A DNA stretch of 64,000 bases from Caulobacter henricii (GTDB lineage Bacteria > Pseudomonadota > Alphaproteobacteria > Caulobacterales > Caulobacteraceae), in assembly GCF_001414055.1 (NCBI RefSeq), contig NZ_CP013002.1, positions 1 through 64,000 on the forward strand. Reading direction: 5' to 3'. The translations under genes and the position numbers were made by a program. Position 1 is the first letter of the stretch; every line of letters starts with the position of its first letter. The notes beneath the pieces were generated by a model. It searched no databases and was not told the DNA's origin. It worked only from the letters and a program-made list of their open reading frames with translations. Below, piece after piece: positions 19,282 to 27,712 of this stretch.

Positions 19282-20235
19282 ATGACCGCAGCCGCGACGC
19301 CCCGCACCGCCGTGATCGGCGCCGGTATGGCCGGTCTGACCTGTGCCACCGCCCTGCAGGCCGCCGGTCGGACGGTCGTGGTCTTCGACAAGGCGCGGGG
19401 TCCGGGGGGCCGAATGTCGACACGGCGACAGGCCCTGGACGGGGGCGAGGTCGCCTTTGATCACGGGACGCCCGCCTTTGCCGCCACCGGCAGCGACTTT
19501 CAGGCCCAGGTCGAGACCTGGCGGCAGGCGGGTCTGGTCGCCCCCTGGCCCGCTGCGGGCGAGGGACAGTTCATCGGACTTCCGGCCATGAACGCGCCCC
19601 TCAAGGCCATGGCCGCCCTGCTGGAGACCCGCTGGAGCCATACGATCACGGGGCTGTCGCGCGACGGTTCCGGCTGGCGTCTGGTCGGGACGACGGAGGA
19701 CGAAGGCCCCTTCGACCAGATCGTCCTGGCCCTGCCGGCGGAACAGGCTGCCGTTCTGCTGGCCCCGGTCCAACCCGACTTCGCGGCGGTGGTAGAGGCC
19801 GTCCGCTCCGAGCCGTGCTGGACCCTGATGGCGGTCTTTGCGCAACCGGTGCCAAGCCCAAAGGCCGTTCTGACCGGGGGCGCAGGGGTGGCCTATGCCG
19901 GGCGCGAGGCCGACAAGCCGGGACGCAGCGGGACGGAGGCCTGGGTGATCCAGGCCGGCCCGGACTGGTCGCGGACCCATCTGGAGCTCACCCCTGAAGC
20001 GGCCGTTCCTCTGCTGCTGGCCGGGTTCGAGGCTCTGCTGGGCGAGGCCGCGCCGGTTGCCGTGTCGGCCGTGGCCCACCGCTGGCGCTATGCCCGGCCC
20101 CTGGCCGCGGCGCGCGAACCGCTCTGGGACCCGGCCCTGGGGCTCGGGGTCTGCGGCGACGGGCTGGGCGGCGGCAGCGTCGAGGGGGCCTGGCGCTCGG
20201 GCCATCGGCTGGCGCAGCGGCTGGTGACCGCATGA
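19282..20235 (+). CDS. Renalase-like FAD-dependent amine oxidase/NAD(P)H oxidoreductase
   Basis: A 317-residue flavoprotein. The dinucleotide fold AVIGAGMAGLTCATALQ is at the N-terminus, followed by FDKARGPGGRMSTRR, the typical FAD contact of renalase-type proteins. The C-terminus has the FAD motif LGVCGDGLGGGSVEGAWRSG. Bacterial renalases oxidise off-pathway dihydronicotinamide isomers, and activity here is inferred from family only. It is the last member of the 17712-20235 cluster, 4 bp after the SDR and 6 bp before murJ, so murJ may be read from the same transcript. Confidence 0.85.
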   Translation: MTAAATPRTAVIGAGMAGLTCATALQAAGRTVVVFDKARGPGGRMSTRRQALDGGEVAFDHGTPAFAATGSDFQAQVETWRQAGLVAPWPAAGEGQFIGLPAMNAPLKAMAALLETRWSHTITGLSRDGSGWRLVGTTEDEGPFDQIVLALPAEQAAVLLAPVQPDFAAVVEAVRSEPCWTLMAVFAQPVPSPKAVLTGGAGVAYAGREADKPGRSGTEAWVIQAGPDWSRTHLELTPEAAVPLLLAGFEALLGEAAPVAVSAVAHRWRYARPLAAAREPLWDPALGLGVCGDGLGGGSVEGAWRSGHRLAQRLVTA

Positions 20236-20241
20236 GCCGGC

Positions 20242-21897
20242 GTGCCTTCTCTTGACGCCCTTGCCGCCAGCGCTCAGAAGCCGTCCGTGAACGACACCGC
20301 CCCCTCCGACGCCGCCCCGAAAAAAGCCCCCGGCATGATCCGGTCTTCGGCGATCTATTCCGGCCTGACCCTGGTCAGTCGCCTGATGGGCTTTGTGCGC
20401 GATCTGGTGATCTCGTATTTCCTCGGGGCCAGCGCCAATTTCGCGGCCGACGCCTTCAATACCGCCCAGATGTTCCCCAACCTGTTTCGGCGGATCTTCG
20501 CCGAGGGGGCCTTCGCGGCGGCCTTCGTGCCGGCCTATTCCAAGACCCTGGATCGGGACGGGGCCGAGGTCGCCGACAAGCTGGCGGCCGATGCCATGGC
20601 CACCATCGCCGCCTTTACGGTCGGCCTGACCCTGATCTCCCAGGCGGCCATGCCGTGGCTGATGATGGTGATCAGCCCGGGCTTCGGCTTCGGCACCGAC
20701 AAGTACAAGCTGGCCGTGATCCTGACCCAGATCACCATGCCCTACCTGCCCTGTATGGCGATCGTGGCCCTGCTGTCGGGCGTGCTGAACGCCCGGGGCA
20801 AGTTCATCGTCTCGGCCGCCGCGCCGATCCTGCTGAACCTCGTGACCCTGATCGCCGTGATCCCGACCCGCAATGCCCATGACGCGGCGGTGGCGGCCTC
20901 CTGGGGCATTCTGGCGGCCGGGGTGTGCCAGGTGCTGCTGCTGGTCTGGGCGGTGCGCAAGGCGGGAGCCACGATCCGCTGGCGGCTGCCGCGCCTGACG
21001 CCCGAGATCAAAAGCCTGATCGCCCTGGCCGTACCCGGGGCCATCGCCGCCAGCGCCAGCCAGATCAACATCACCATCTCCGGCGTGCTGGCCAGCCATG
21101 TGAACGGAGCGCGGACCTGGCTGGCCTATGCCGACCGCCTCTATCAGCTGCCACTCGGCCTGGTGGGCGTCGCCATCGGGGTCGCCCTGCTGCCGCGCCT
21201 GTCGCGGGCCGTGGCGGCCGAGGATCGCCGCGAAGCCCAGACGGCCATGGACCAGGCCATCATCTTCGCCCTGGCCCTGACCCTGCCGGCCGCCGTGGCC
21301 CTGTTCAGCATTCCCTATTTCCTGATCGACGGCCTTTTCACCCGCGGAGAATTCACGGCGTTCGACGCCCGTCAGACGGCCAATGCCCTGCTGCACTATG
21401 GCTGGGGCACCCCGGCCTTCGTCCTGGCCCGCATCCTGTCGCCGGCCTTCTTCGCACGCGGCGACACCAAGAGCCCGATGCGTTTCGCCTTGGTTTCGGT
21501 GGCGATCAATATCGGCCTGGGCCTCGCCCTGTTCCCGGTCATGGGCGTGCCCGGCCTGGCCGCCGCGACCAGTGCCGCCTCCTGGATCAATGTGCTGCAG
21601 ATGGTCCTGACCCTGAGCAAGCGCGGTGACTACACGCCCAGCGCCATGGCCTGGGGCAAGATCGTGCGGGTGCTGGCGGCCAGCGTCTCACTGGGCCTGA
21701 TCCTGGCGGCGATGTCGCACTGGCGCGCCGCCATCGAGGCCCCGATCCTGGCCATGGGCGTCGGTGCGGCCAAGGAGCTGGCCATCCTGGCGACCTGCGT
21801 CCTGGCGGCGGGCCTCTATCCTGTGCTGTTGCTGCTCTCCGGCGGCGTGACCCTTGCCGAGGCCCGGATGGTGCTGCGGCGCGGGGCGGGGCGCTGA
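20242..21897 (+). CDS. murJ: Lipid II flippase MurJ
   Basis: A 551-residue polytopic membrane protein (MVF/MOP superfamily, about 14 helices) that moves lipid II across the inner membrane for peptidoglycan synthesis. Diagnostic segments are SRLMGFVRDLVISYFLGA, FNTAQMFPNLFRRIFAEGAF and, later, RGEFTAFDARQTANALLHY. The GTG at 20242 gives the longest product. A GTG at 20287 (MNDTAPSD) or ATG at 20335 (MIRSSAIYSG) is equally possible, because the conserved region begins only at the last. It is followed after 167 bp by trpS. Confidence 0.95.
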   Translation: MPSLDALAASAQKPSVNDTAPSDAAPKKAPGMIRSSAIYSGLTLVSRLMGFVRDLVISYFLGASANFAADAFNTAQMFPNLFRRIFAEGAFAAAFVPAYSKTLDRDGAEVADKLAADAMATIAAFTVGLTLISQAAMPWLMMVISPGFGFGTDKYKLAVILTQITMPYLPCMAIVALLSGVLNARGKFIVSAAAPILLNLVTLIAVIPTRNAHDAAVAASWGILAAGVCQVLLLVWAVRKAGATIRWRLPRLTPEIKSLIALAVPGAIAASASQINITISGVLASHVNGARTWLAYADRLYQLPLGLVGVAIGVALLPRLSRAVAAEDRREAQTAMDQAIIFALALTLPAAVALFSIPYFLIDGLFTRGEFTAFDARQTANALLHYGWGTPAFVLARILSPAFFARGDTKSPMRFALVSVAINIGLGLALFPVMGVPGLAAATSAASWINVLQMVLTLSKRGDYTPSAMAWGKIVRVLAASVSLGLILAAMSHWRAAIEAPILAMGVGAAKELAILATCVLAAGLYPVLLLLSGGVTLAEARMVLRRGAGR

Positions 21898-22064
21898 CCC
21901 GGCTTGCCCTGAGGGGCGCGGAGCGGTAACCAGCGGCCATGGCTTTGATCGGTCCCTTCCCGCCGCGATGGCGCGGCTCCTGCTGACCCTGATCGCCGCA
22001 TCCCGGGATGCGGTTGGCGTTTCCGCGCTCGCCATTCCAAGTTTCAAGATCCAAGGCTGAAGCC

Positions 22065-23102
22065 ATGACCGACCAAGCTCCCGTCGCCGCCTATGCGGGC
22101 CCCGCCCGTGTGCTCTCCGGCGTGCAACCCTCCGGCGCCCTGCACCTGGGCAACTATCTCGGCGCGCTGGTGAAGTTCGCCCGCCTGCAGCACGAGATCG
22201 ACACCTTCATCTTCGTGGCCGACCTGCATGCCATCACGGTGTGGCAGGAGCCGGCCGCCCTGGCCCAGCAGACCCGCGAGATCGCCGCCGCCTATCTGGC
22301 CGCCGGTCTCGATCCGGCCAAGGCCACGATCTTCCCGCAATCGGCCGTGCCCGAGCATGCCGAGCTGGCCTGGATCTTCCAGTGCGTCGCCCGCCTCGGC
22401 TGGCTGGATCGGATGACCCAGTTCAAGGAAAAGAGCGGCAAGAACAAGGAACGCTCCAGCGTGGGCCTCTACACCTATCCGGTGCTGCAGGCTGCCGACA
22501 TCCTGATCTACAAGGCCACCCACGTGCCGGTCGGCGAGGACCAGAAGCAGCATCTGGAACTGACCCGCGACATCGCCGCCAAGTTCAACCACGATTTCAA
22601 CGCTCCGGCGTTCTTCCCGCAACCCGACCCGCTGATCCAGGGCCCCGGTGCCCGGATCATGAGCCTGCGCGACGGCTCGGCCAAGATGAGCAAGTCCGAC
22701 CCGTCGGACTATAGCCGCATCAACCTGACCGACGACGCCGACGCCATCGCCACCAAGGTCAAGAAGGCCCGCACCGATCCCGAGCCCCTGCCGGAAACCC
22801 TGGAAGACCTGGCCACCCGGCCCGAGGCCGATAATCTGGTCGGCATCTTCGCCGCTCTGGACGGCCGGACGAAGGCGCAGGTTCTGGCCGACTATGCCGG
22901 CAAGGGCTTTGGGACCTTCAAGCCGGCCCTGGCCGAGCTGGCGGTCGAGAAGCTGGCCCCGGTGGGTGAGCGCATGCGGTCCCTGCTGGCCGATCCGGCC
23001 GAGATCGACCGTATTCTCGCCAGGGGCGCGGAGCGGGCTCGCGAAGTGGCAGCCCCGACCGTGGCCGAGGTCAAGAAACTGGTGGGGTTCTGGGGGGCTT
23101 GA
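22065..23102 (+). CDS. trpS: Tryptophanyl-tRNA synthetase
   Basis: A 345-residue class I aminoacyl-tRNA synthetase charging tRNA-Trp. The HIGH-type motif appears as [12 protein letters not shown] near residue 24 and KMSKS as [10 protein letters not shown] near residue 207. [15 protein letters not shown] matches the family. The ATG at 22065 is chosen over the upstream extension because [13 protein letters not shown] leads straight into the conserved [11 protein letters not shown] palindromic repeat starts 7 bp after the stop. Confidence 0.97.
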   Translation: MTDQAPVAAYAGPARVLSGVQPSGALHLGNYLGALVKFARLQHEIDTFIFVADLHAITVWQEPAALAQQTREIAAAYLAAGLDPAKATIFPQSAVPEHAELAWIFQCVARLGWLDRMTQFKEKSGKNKERSSVGLYTYPVLQAADILIYKATHVPVGEDQKQHLELTRDIAAKFNHDFNAPAFFPQPDPLIQGPGARIMSLRDGSAKMSKSDPSDYSRINLTDDADAIATKVKKARTDPEPLPETLEDLATRPEADNLVGIFAALDGRTKAQVLADYAGKGFGTFKPALAELAVEKLAPVGERMRSLLADPAEIDRILARGAERAREVAAPTVAEVKKLVGFWGA

Positions 23103-23108
23103 AACTCG

Positions 23109-23219
23109 CCCCCTCCTGACCGCTTCGCGGTCGTCCTCCCCCGTAGGGGGAAGACGAAGCCGTGCTGACCTCATCTTCCCCCTACGGGGGAGGAGCGCCG
23201 AAGGCGCGGAGGGGGCAAG
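23109..23219. repeat. Palindromic intergenic repeat, copy 2
   Basis: It closely matches 16959-17075, with the same opening CCCCCTCCTGACCGCT, a CGCGGTCGTCCTCCCCC block, a TCTTCCCCCTACGGGGGAGGA hairpin and the closing GGGGGCAAGTG. It fills the gap between convergent trpS and the P450 gene and could also serve as a bidirectional 3'-end structure. Confidence 0.82.
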
Positions 23220-23229
23220 TGTTCGCCGA

Positions 23230-24498
23230 CTAGACCCGCTCGGGGATCCGCACCGTCAGGGTCTCGTAACCCTTCACGAAGCTGGAATAGACCCGGCGCG
23301 GTTCGTCGAGCACTTCGATCTTCGGGAAGCGCTTGAGGATCTCTTCCCAGACGATCTTCAGCTGCATCTCGGCGAGGCGATTGCCCACGCAGCGGTGGAT
23401 GCCGAAGCCGAACGACAGGTGGCGGCGGGGGTTTTCGCGGTCGATGATGAAGCTGTCGGCGTTCTCGATCACCGTGTCGTCGCGGTTGCCCGAGACGTAC
23501 CACATGACGACCTTGTCGCCCTTCTTGATGGTCTTGCCGGCCAGTTCGACGTCTTCCAGAGCCGTGCGGCGCATGTGGGCCAGGGGCGTCTGCCAGCGGA
23601 TGATCTCCGACACCATCGACGGGATCAGCTCGGGATTGGCCCGCAGCTTGGCTTCCTGTTCCGGATTCTTGGACAGGGCATAGAGGCCGCCGGTCAGGGA
23701 GTTGCGGGTCGTGTCATTGCCGCCGACGATCAGCAGGATGATGTTGCCCAGATACTCCATCGGCGGCATGTCGCGCGTGGCCTCGCCATGGGCGAGCATC
23801 GAGATCAGGTCGCCGCCGGGCTCGGTGGCATTGACGCGCTCGTTCCAGAGATTGGTGAAATAGGCCAGGCACTCGAGCAGCTCGGCCCGGCGGGCCTCTT
23901 CGCTTTCGATCAGGCCGCTTTCCGGCGAGGCGGTGGCGATGTCCGACCAGCGGGTCAGCTTGCGGCGCTCTTCCCACGGGAAATCGAACAGGGTGGCCAG
24001 CATCTGGGTGGTCAGCTCGATCGACACCTTGTCGACCCAGTCGAAGGGCTCGCCGATCGGCAGGTCGTCGAGGATCAGGTTCACCCGCTCGCGGATCAGG
24101 CCTTCCAGCTTGGCAAGGTTCTGGGGCGAGACGATCGGGCTGACGGTCTTGCGCTGGATGTCGTGCTTGGGCGGGTCCATGGCGATGAACATCGGCAGGA
24201 CGAAGTCCTCGTCGAAGTTCCGGATGGTGATGCCGCCCAGATGGGCGTCGGACGAGAACACCGCGTGATTGGTGTCGACGGCCATGATGTCGTTGTACTT
24301 GGTGACCGACCAGTAGGGGCCCGTCTCCTCGTCGCCCTTGGACCAGTGGACCGGATCCTCTTTCCGCATGCGCTCGAAATAGGGCCACATGGCATCGGCC
24401 TGGAACAGGACCGGGTCAGCCACATGGTAGTCCTCAAGGGGAATGGACCAAGCCTTGGCGCGCGCATCGGCGCTCAGATCAATCGAGCCATCGCTCAT
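23230..24498 (-). CDS. Cytochrome P450, CYP153-like
   Basis: A 422-residue soluble bacterial P450. The I-helix carries GGNDTTR near residue 258, the ExxR motif is EIIR near 296, and the heme-binding loop is FGFGIHRCVG with the cysteine ligand near 367. LIVGGNDTTRNSLTGG, HLSFGFGIHRCVGNRLAEMQL and the ending SSFVKGYETL closely resemble the CYP153 group, which hydroxylates alkanes or fatty acids at terminal carbons and is known in Caulobacter. The substrate here is inferred. No ferredoxin or reductase gene is adjacent. It is divergent from nfuA (119 bp between the starts). Confidence 0.92.
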   Translation of the reverse strand: MSDGSIDLSADARAKAWSIPLEDYHVADPVLFQADAMWPYFERMRKEDPVHWSKGDEETGPYWSVTKYNDIMAVDTNHAVFSSDAHLGGITIRNFDEDFVLPMFIAMDPPKHDIQRKTVSPIVSPQNLAKLEGLIRERVNLILDDLPIGEPFDWVDKVSIELTTQMLATLFDFPWEERRKLTRWSDIATASPESGLIESEEARRAELLECLAYFTNLWNERVNATEPGGDLISMLAHGEATRDMPPMEYLGNIILLIVGGNDTTRNSLTGGLYALSKNPEQEAKLRANPELIPSMVSEIIRWQTPLAHMRRTALEDVELAGKTIKKGDKVVMWYVSGNRDDTVIENADSFIIDRENPRRHLSFGFGIHRCVGNRLAEMQLKIVWEEILKRFPKIEVLDEPRRVYSSFVKGYETLTVRIPERV

Positions 24499-24617
24499 GG
24501 AAGCCTCCCGCAGGTCGTTGTTTTCCGTATCACGCCAGAAAATGACGCCTGTGTCACCTTTCTTTGTCGTGAGCCGGATCTCTTGCGCATGGACGCCCCC
24601 GGGTCCATTTGTCCGCC

Positions 24618-25187
24618 ATGTTCATCCAGACCGAAACCACTCCCAATCCCGAGGTCCTGAAGTTCCTGCCCGGCCGTGAAGTGCTGGGTGAGGGCGCACG
24701 CGAGTTCAAGACGGCAGCAGAGGCCGAGTCCTCGCCGCTGGCCAAGGCTCTGTTCCAGCTGGGCGACGTGACGCGGGTCTTCTTCGGACCTGATTTCCTG
24801 ACCGTGACCAAGGATCCCGATGCCGAGTGGCCGCATCTGAAGGCCCCGATCCTGGCCGCGATTATGGACCATTTCACCAGCGGCCGGCCCCTGCTGCTGG
24901 ATGCCACAGCCAGCGGGCACGATGACGACGGCGTCTATGACGAGGACGCCAGCCAGATCGTCGCCGAGATCAAGGAACTGCTCGACACCCGCATCCGCCC
25001 GGCCGTGGCCCAGGACGGTGGCGATATTGTCTTCAGCCGGTTCGAACCGGCCACGGGCGTGGTCTGGCTGCACATGCGCGGGGCCTGTTCGGGCTGTCCG
25101 TCCTCTTCGGCCACTCTGAAGTCGGGCGTCGAGAACATGCTCAAGCACTATGTGCCCGAGGTCACCCGGGTCGAGCAGACGCTGTAG
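24618..25187 (+). CDS. nfuA: NfuA-type iron-sulfur cluster carrier
   Basis: A 189-residue Fe-S scaffold/carrier. The N-terminal Nfu domain begins MFIQTETTPNPEVLKFLPG, and the C-terminal NifU-like domain holds the cluster-binding CxxC in RGACSGCPSSSATLK near residue 160. The ATG at 24618 yields the canonical MFIQTE start. The gene probably passes 4Fe-4S clusters to client enzymes; MiaB, encoded 3 kb away, is one plausible client by family. It is divergent from the P450. Confidence 0.95.
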   Translation: MFIQTETTPNPEVLKFLPGREVLGEGAREFKTAAEAESSPLAKALFQLGDVTRVFFGPDFLTVTKDPDAEWPHLKAPILAAIMDHFTSGRPLLLDATASGHDDDGVYDEDASQIVAEIKELLDTRIRPAVAQDGGDIVFSRFEPATGVVWLHMRGACSGCPSSSATLKSGVENMLKHYVPEVTRVEQTL

Positions 25188-25286
25188 CGCCTGGACCTCG
25201 GTCTTGATGGCGTGCGCTTGCGCGGCCTCGTCGGATTCCTATATTGTAACTAAGTAAGTTGCTGATAGCCCTCCTGAGGATCGCAA

Positions 25287-25874
25287 ATGGCCAAGCTCGA
25301 CGCCCCGGCGCTCGCCCAACTGTTCACCGAAGCCCGCACCCGCAACGGCTGGAAAACCGACCCGCTGCCTGAAAGCCTGCTGCGCGAGCTGTATGACCTG
25401 GTGAAGTTCGGGCCCACGGCCGCCAACTCCACCCCGGCCCGGTTTGTCTTCGTGACCAGCCCGGACGCCAAGGCCAGGCTGGCGGCTCTGTCCTCCGGCT
25501 CCAACGGCCCCAAGATCCTGCAGGCCCCGGCCACGGTGATCATCGGCTATGATCTGGATTTCCCGGAAACCCTCGACAAGCTGTTCCCCCACGCCCCGGG
25601 GGCCAAGAACTGGTTCGGCGACCCCGTGGCCAAGGAGTGGGGCGCGTTCCGCAACAGCTCGCTGCAGGGCGGCTATTTCATCCTCGCGGCCCGGGCCCTG
25701 GGGCTCGATGTCGGGGCGATGTCGGGCTTCGACAATGCCGGCGTCGATGCCGAATTCTTCGCCGGCACCAACATCAAGTCCAACTTCATCGCCTCGATCG
25801 GTTACGGCACGGACGATGGCCTGTTTCCGCGCAGCCCGCGCCTCGACTTCGAGGAAGCGGCACAGATCGTCTGA
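25287..25874 (+). CDS. RutE/HadB-type nitroreductase (putative malonic semialdehyde reductase)
   Basis: A 195-residue FMN-dependent nitroreductase-fold enzyme. [46 protein letters not shown] and the ending [13 protein letters not shown] match the RutE subgroup, which reduces malonic semialdehyde to 3-hydroxypropionate in uracil catabolism. No other rut genes are nearby, so the physiological role is open. An AT-rich segment (TATATTGTAACTAAGTAAG, 25240-25258) upstream may hold its promoter. A strong terminator at 25882 makes it a single-gene unit. Confidence 0.88.
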   Translation: MAKLDAPALAQLFTEARTRNGWKTDPLPESLLRELYDLVKFGPTAANSTPARFVFVTSPDAKARLAALSSGSNGPKILQAPATVIIGYDLDFPETLDKLFPHAPGAKNWFGDPVAKEWGAFRNSSLQGGYFILAARALGLDVGAMSGFDNAGVDAEFFAGTNIKSNFIASIGYGTDDGLFPRSPRLDFEEAAQIV

Positions 25875-25881
25875 TCGCGAC

Positions 25882-25932
25882 GAACCCTGCGCCATCGGTC
25901 GCCTGCGCGGCTGAAGGCGCAGGGTTCTTTTT
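25882..25932 (+). terminator. Terminator after the nitroreductase gene
   Basis: A perfect 12-bp stem (25882-25893 with 25916-25927) carries a 22-nt loop and runs into a stretch of T. It ends the nitroreductase transcript ahead of the tsaB operon. Confidence 0.85.
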
Positions 25933-25965
25933 GTGCATCCGGCGCGCACGCGCTAAACCCCGGAC

Positions 25966-26631
25966 ATGATCCAGCCTGCCCCCATGATCCTGGCCATCGA
26001 CACCTGCCTGGGCGCGAGCTCGGTCGCGATCCTGGCCGGTGACCAGATGCTGGCCGCCCGGACCGAGCCCATGACAAGGGGTCATCAGGAACGGATCGGG
26101 GTCCTGGCGCGCGAGGTCGCCCTTGAGGCCGGGGTGGCCTTTTCCGACCTGACCCGAATCGGTGTGACCATAGGACCCGGCTCGTTTACCGGCCTGAGGG
26201 TGGGTCTGGCCTTTGCCAAGGGTCTGGCCACCGCCCTGTCTATCCCCTGTATCGGCGTGAGTACCCTGGAAGCCCTGGCCCATGGCACTCCCGGCTTCGT
26301 CGCCGCCGTGCTCGATGCCCGGATGAGCCAGGTCTATCTGCAGGTCTTCGACGGTCGCATCGCCCTGATGGCGCCTGACGCCCTCGATCTGGGCTCGGCG
26401 GCGGCAAGGCTGGCCGAACTGCATGGCGGTCAGGCCGTGACCCTGATCGGCTCGGGCGCGCCCCTATTGGCCGAAACCTTTCCCAGGGCGACGATCCTGA
26501 CGCCTGCGGCGCCGGATCCGGTCGCCATTGCCCGCCTGGCCGCCGCGCGGCCCGTCCCCCTGCATTCGCCCCGCCCACTCTATCTGCGCGCGCCCTATGC
26601 CACCCTTCCGGCTGGCCCGGTCGCGTCATGA
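25966..26631 (+). CDS. tsaB: tRNA threonylcarbamoyladenosine (t6A) factor TsaB
   Basis: A 221-residue ASKHA-fold protein that partners TsaD in t6A37 modification of ANN-decoding tRNAs. MILAIDTCLGASSVAIL and IGPGSFTGLRVGLAFAKGLA are characteristic. An alternative ATG at 25984 (MILAID) would match most homologues better, so the first six residues are doubtful. Its stop overlaps the rimI start (ATGA at 26628-26631). It opens the run tsaB-rimI-fur-miaB-phoH-ybeY-corC-lnt. Confidence 0.95.
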   Translation: MIQPAPMILAIDTCLGASSVAILAGDQMLAARTEPMTRGHQERIGVLAREVALEAGVAFSDLTRIGVTIGPGSFTGLRVGLAFAKGLATALSIPCIGVSTLEALAHGTPGFVAAVLDARMSQVYLQVFDGRIALMAPDALDLGSAAARLAELHGGQAVTLIGSGAPLLAETFPRATILTPAAPDPVAIARLAAARPVPLHSPRPLYLRAPYATLPAGPVAS

Positions 26632-27080
26632 TCCTTCGTCCCGTGGGCCTTGAGGCCTGTTTCAGTCTGGCGGACCTGCATGACCGCGCCTTCGAGCGGC
26701 CCTGGAGTGCCCTGGCCCTTGAAGACCTGCTGAACTCGCCCGGTGTCTTCGCGGTTCTGGGCGAGGCCGGCGATCCGGCTGTCGAGAAGGGCTTCATCCT
26801 GTGCCGCTCGATTGCAGGTGAGGCCGAGATCCTGACCATCGCCGTCGACCCTGCCGCGCGCCGCCGGGGCTGGGGCTCCGCCCTGGTGGAGATGGCGGCC
26901 GGAATCGCAGCGGAAACCGGCTCAGACGCCCTGTTTCTGGAAGTCGCGGCCGACAATGCCGCTGCCCTGGGGCTCTATGCTTCAGCCGGTTTTGCCAGGG
27001 TTGGTCTGCGCCGGGGCTATTATCCCCATCCGGAGGGCGACCGGGACGCAGTTGTCATGCGCCGGGCGCTTAACACATAA
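26628..27080 (+). CDS. rimI: Ribosomal protein S18-type alanine N-acetyltransferase RimI
   Basis: A 150-residue GNAT acetyltransferase. The acetyl-CoA pyrophosphate loop is seen as VDPAARRRGWGSALVEM, followed by FLEVAADNAAALGLYASAGF, the typical motif A/B arrangement. RimI acetylates the N-terminus of S18 and possibly other proteins. The start overlaps tsaB by 4 bp, a very common pairing. It is 44 bp upstream of fur. Confidence 0.92.
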   Translation: MILRPVGLEACFSLADLHDRAFERPWSALALEDLLNSPGVFAVLGEAGDPAVEKGFILCRSIAGEAEILTIAVDPAARRRGWGSALVEMAAGIAAETGSDALFLEVAADNAAALGLYASAGFARVGLRRGYYPHPEGDRDAVVMRRALNT

Positions 27081-27124
27081 GGCTTTGCCGCCTATCTTGC
27101 GGCGACTCAGACGGAGGCGCCGCC

Positions 27125-27532
27125 TTGGATCGACTTGAAAAGCTGTGCATCGATAAGGGCATGCGCATGACCGACCAGCGCCGCGTGATCGCGCGCGTAC
27201 TGTCGGCGGCCGACGACCATCCGGATGTCGAAGAGCTGCACCGCCGCGCCCACTCGGTCGATCCGCATATTTCCATCGCCACGGTCTACCGGACGGTGCG
27301 CCTGTTCGAGGAGAGCGGCATCATCGAGCGTCACGACTTCCGCGACGGTCGCTCGCGTTACGAAGAGACGCCCAGCCACCATCACGACCACCTGATCGAC
27401 ATGAAGACCGGCAAGGTGGTCGAGTTTGTCGATGAGGAGATCGAGGCCCTGCAGACGGCCATCGCCCGCAAGCTCGGCTACAAGCTGATCGACCACCGCC
27501 TGGAACTCTACGGGGTTCCGATCGAGGAGTGA
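27125..27532 (+). CDS. fur: Ferric uptake regulator Fur
   Basis: A 135-residue iron-sensing repressor. The winged-helix domain contains MTDQRRVIARVL and HISIATVYRTVRLFEESGI (recognition helix). Metal-site histidines follow in SHHHDHLID and residues such as E in VEFVDEEIE. The C-terminal CxxC pairs found in E. coli Fur are absent, as in many alphaproteobacterial Fur proteins. The TTG at 27125 gives MDRLEKLCIDKG, matching Caulobacter Fur; the next ATG would cut into the DNA-binding domain. A candidate target is the Fur box at 51846. A palindromic repeat follows. Confidence 0.95.
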   Translation: MDRLEKLCIDKGMRMTDQRRVIARVLSAADDHPDVEELHRRAHSVDPHISIATVYRTVRLFEESGIIERHDFRDGRSRYEETPSHHHDHLIDMKTGKVVEFVDEEIEALQTAIARKLGYKLIDHRLELYGVPIEE

Positions 27533-27546
27533 TCGGCTCGCAAGAT

Positions 27547-27650
27547 GCTCCCCCTCAGGGGGAGCCGTCGCGGAGCGACTGAGGGGGTCATCGCTGCCTC
27601 TGCCCAGCTGCCCCCACCGGCCCTCCGGGCCACCTCCCCCAAGAGGGGAG
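27547..27650. repeat. Palindromic intergenic repeat, diverged copy 3
   Basis: The first 45 bp (GCTCCCCCTCAGGGGGAGC hairpin, then GCGGAGCG and GAGGGGGTCA) follow the plan of the right half of the copies at 16959 and 23109. The rest contains further hairpins (CCGGCCCTCCGGGCC, CCTCCCCCAAGAGGGGAGG). It lies between fur and miaB in the same transcriptional direction, so it may weaken readthrough or give an RNase-resistant end to fur mRNA. Confidence 0.65.
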
Positions 27651-27712
27651 GACCTCAACTGTGTCCCCAGCGATCTTGCGCTGATGCACGCACGCCCCCA
27701 TAACCTCGCCGC

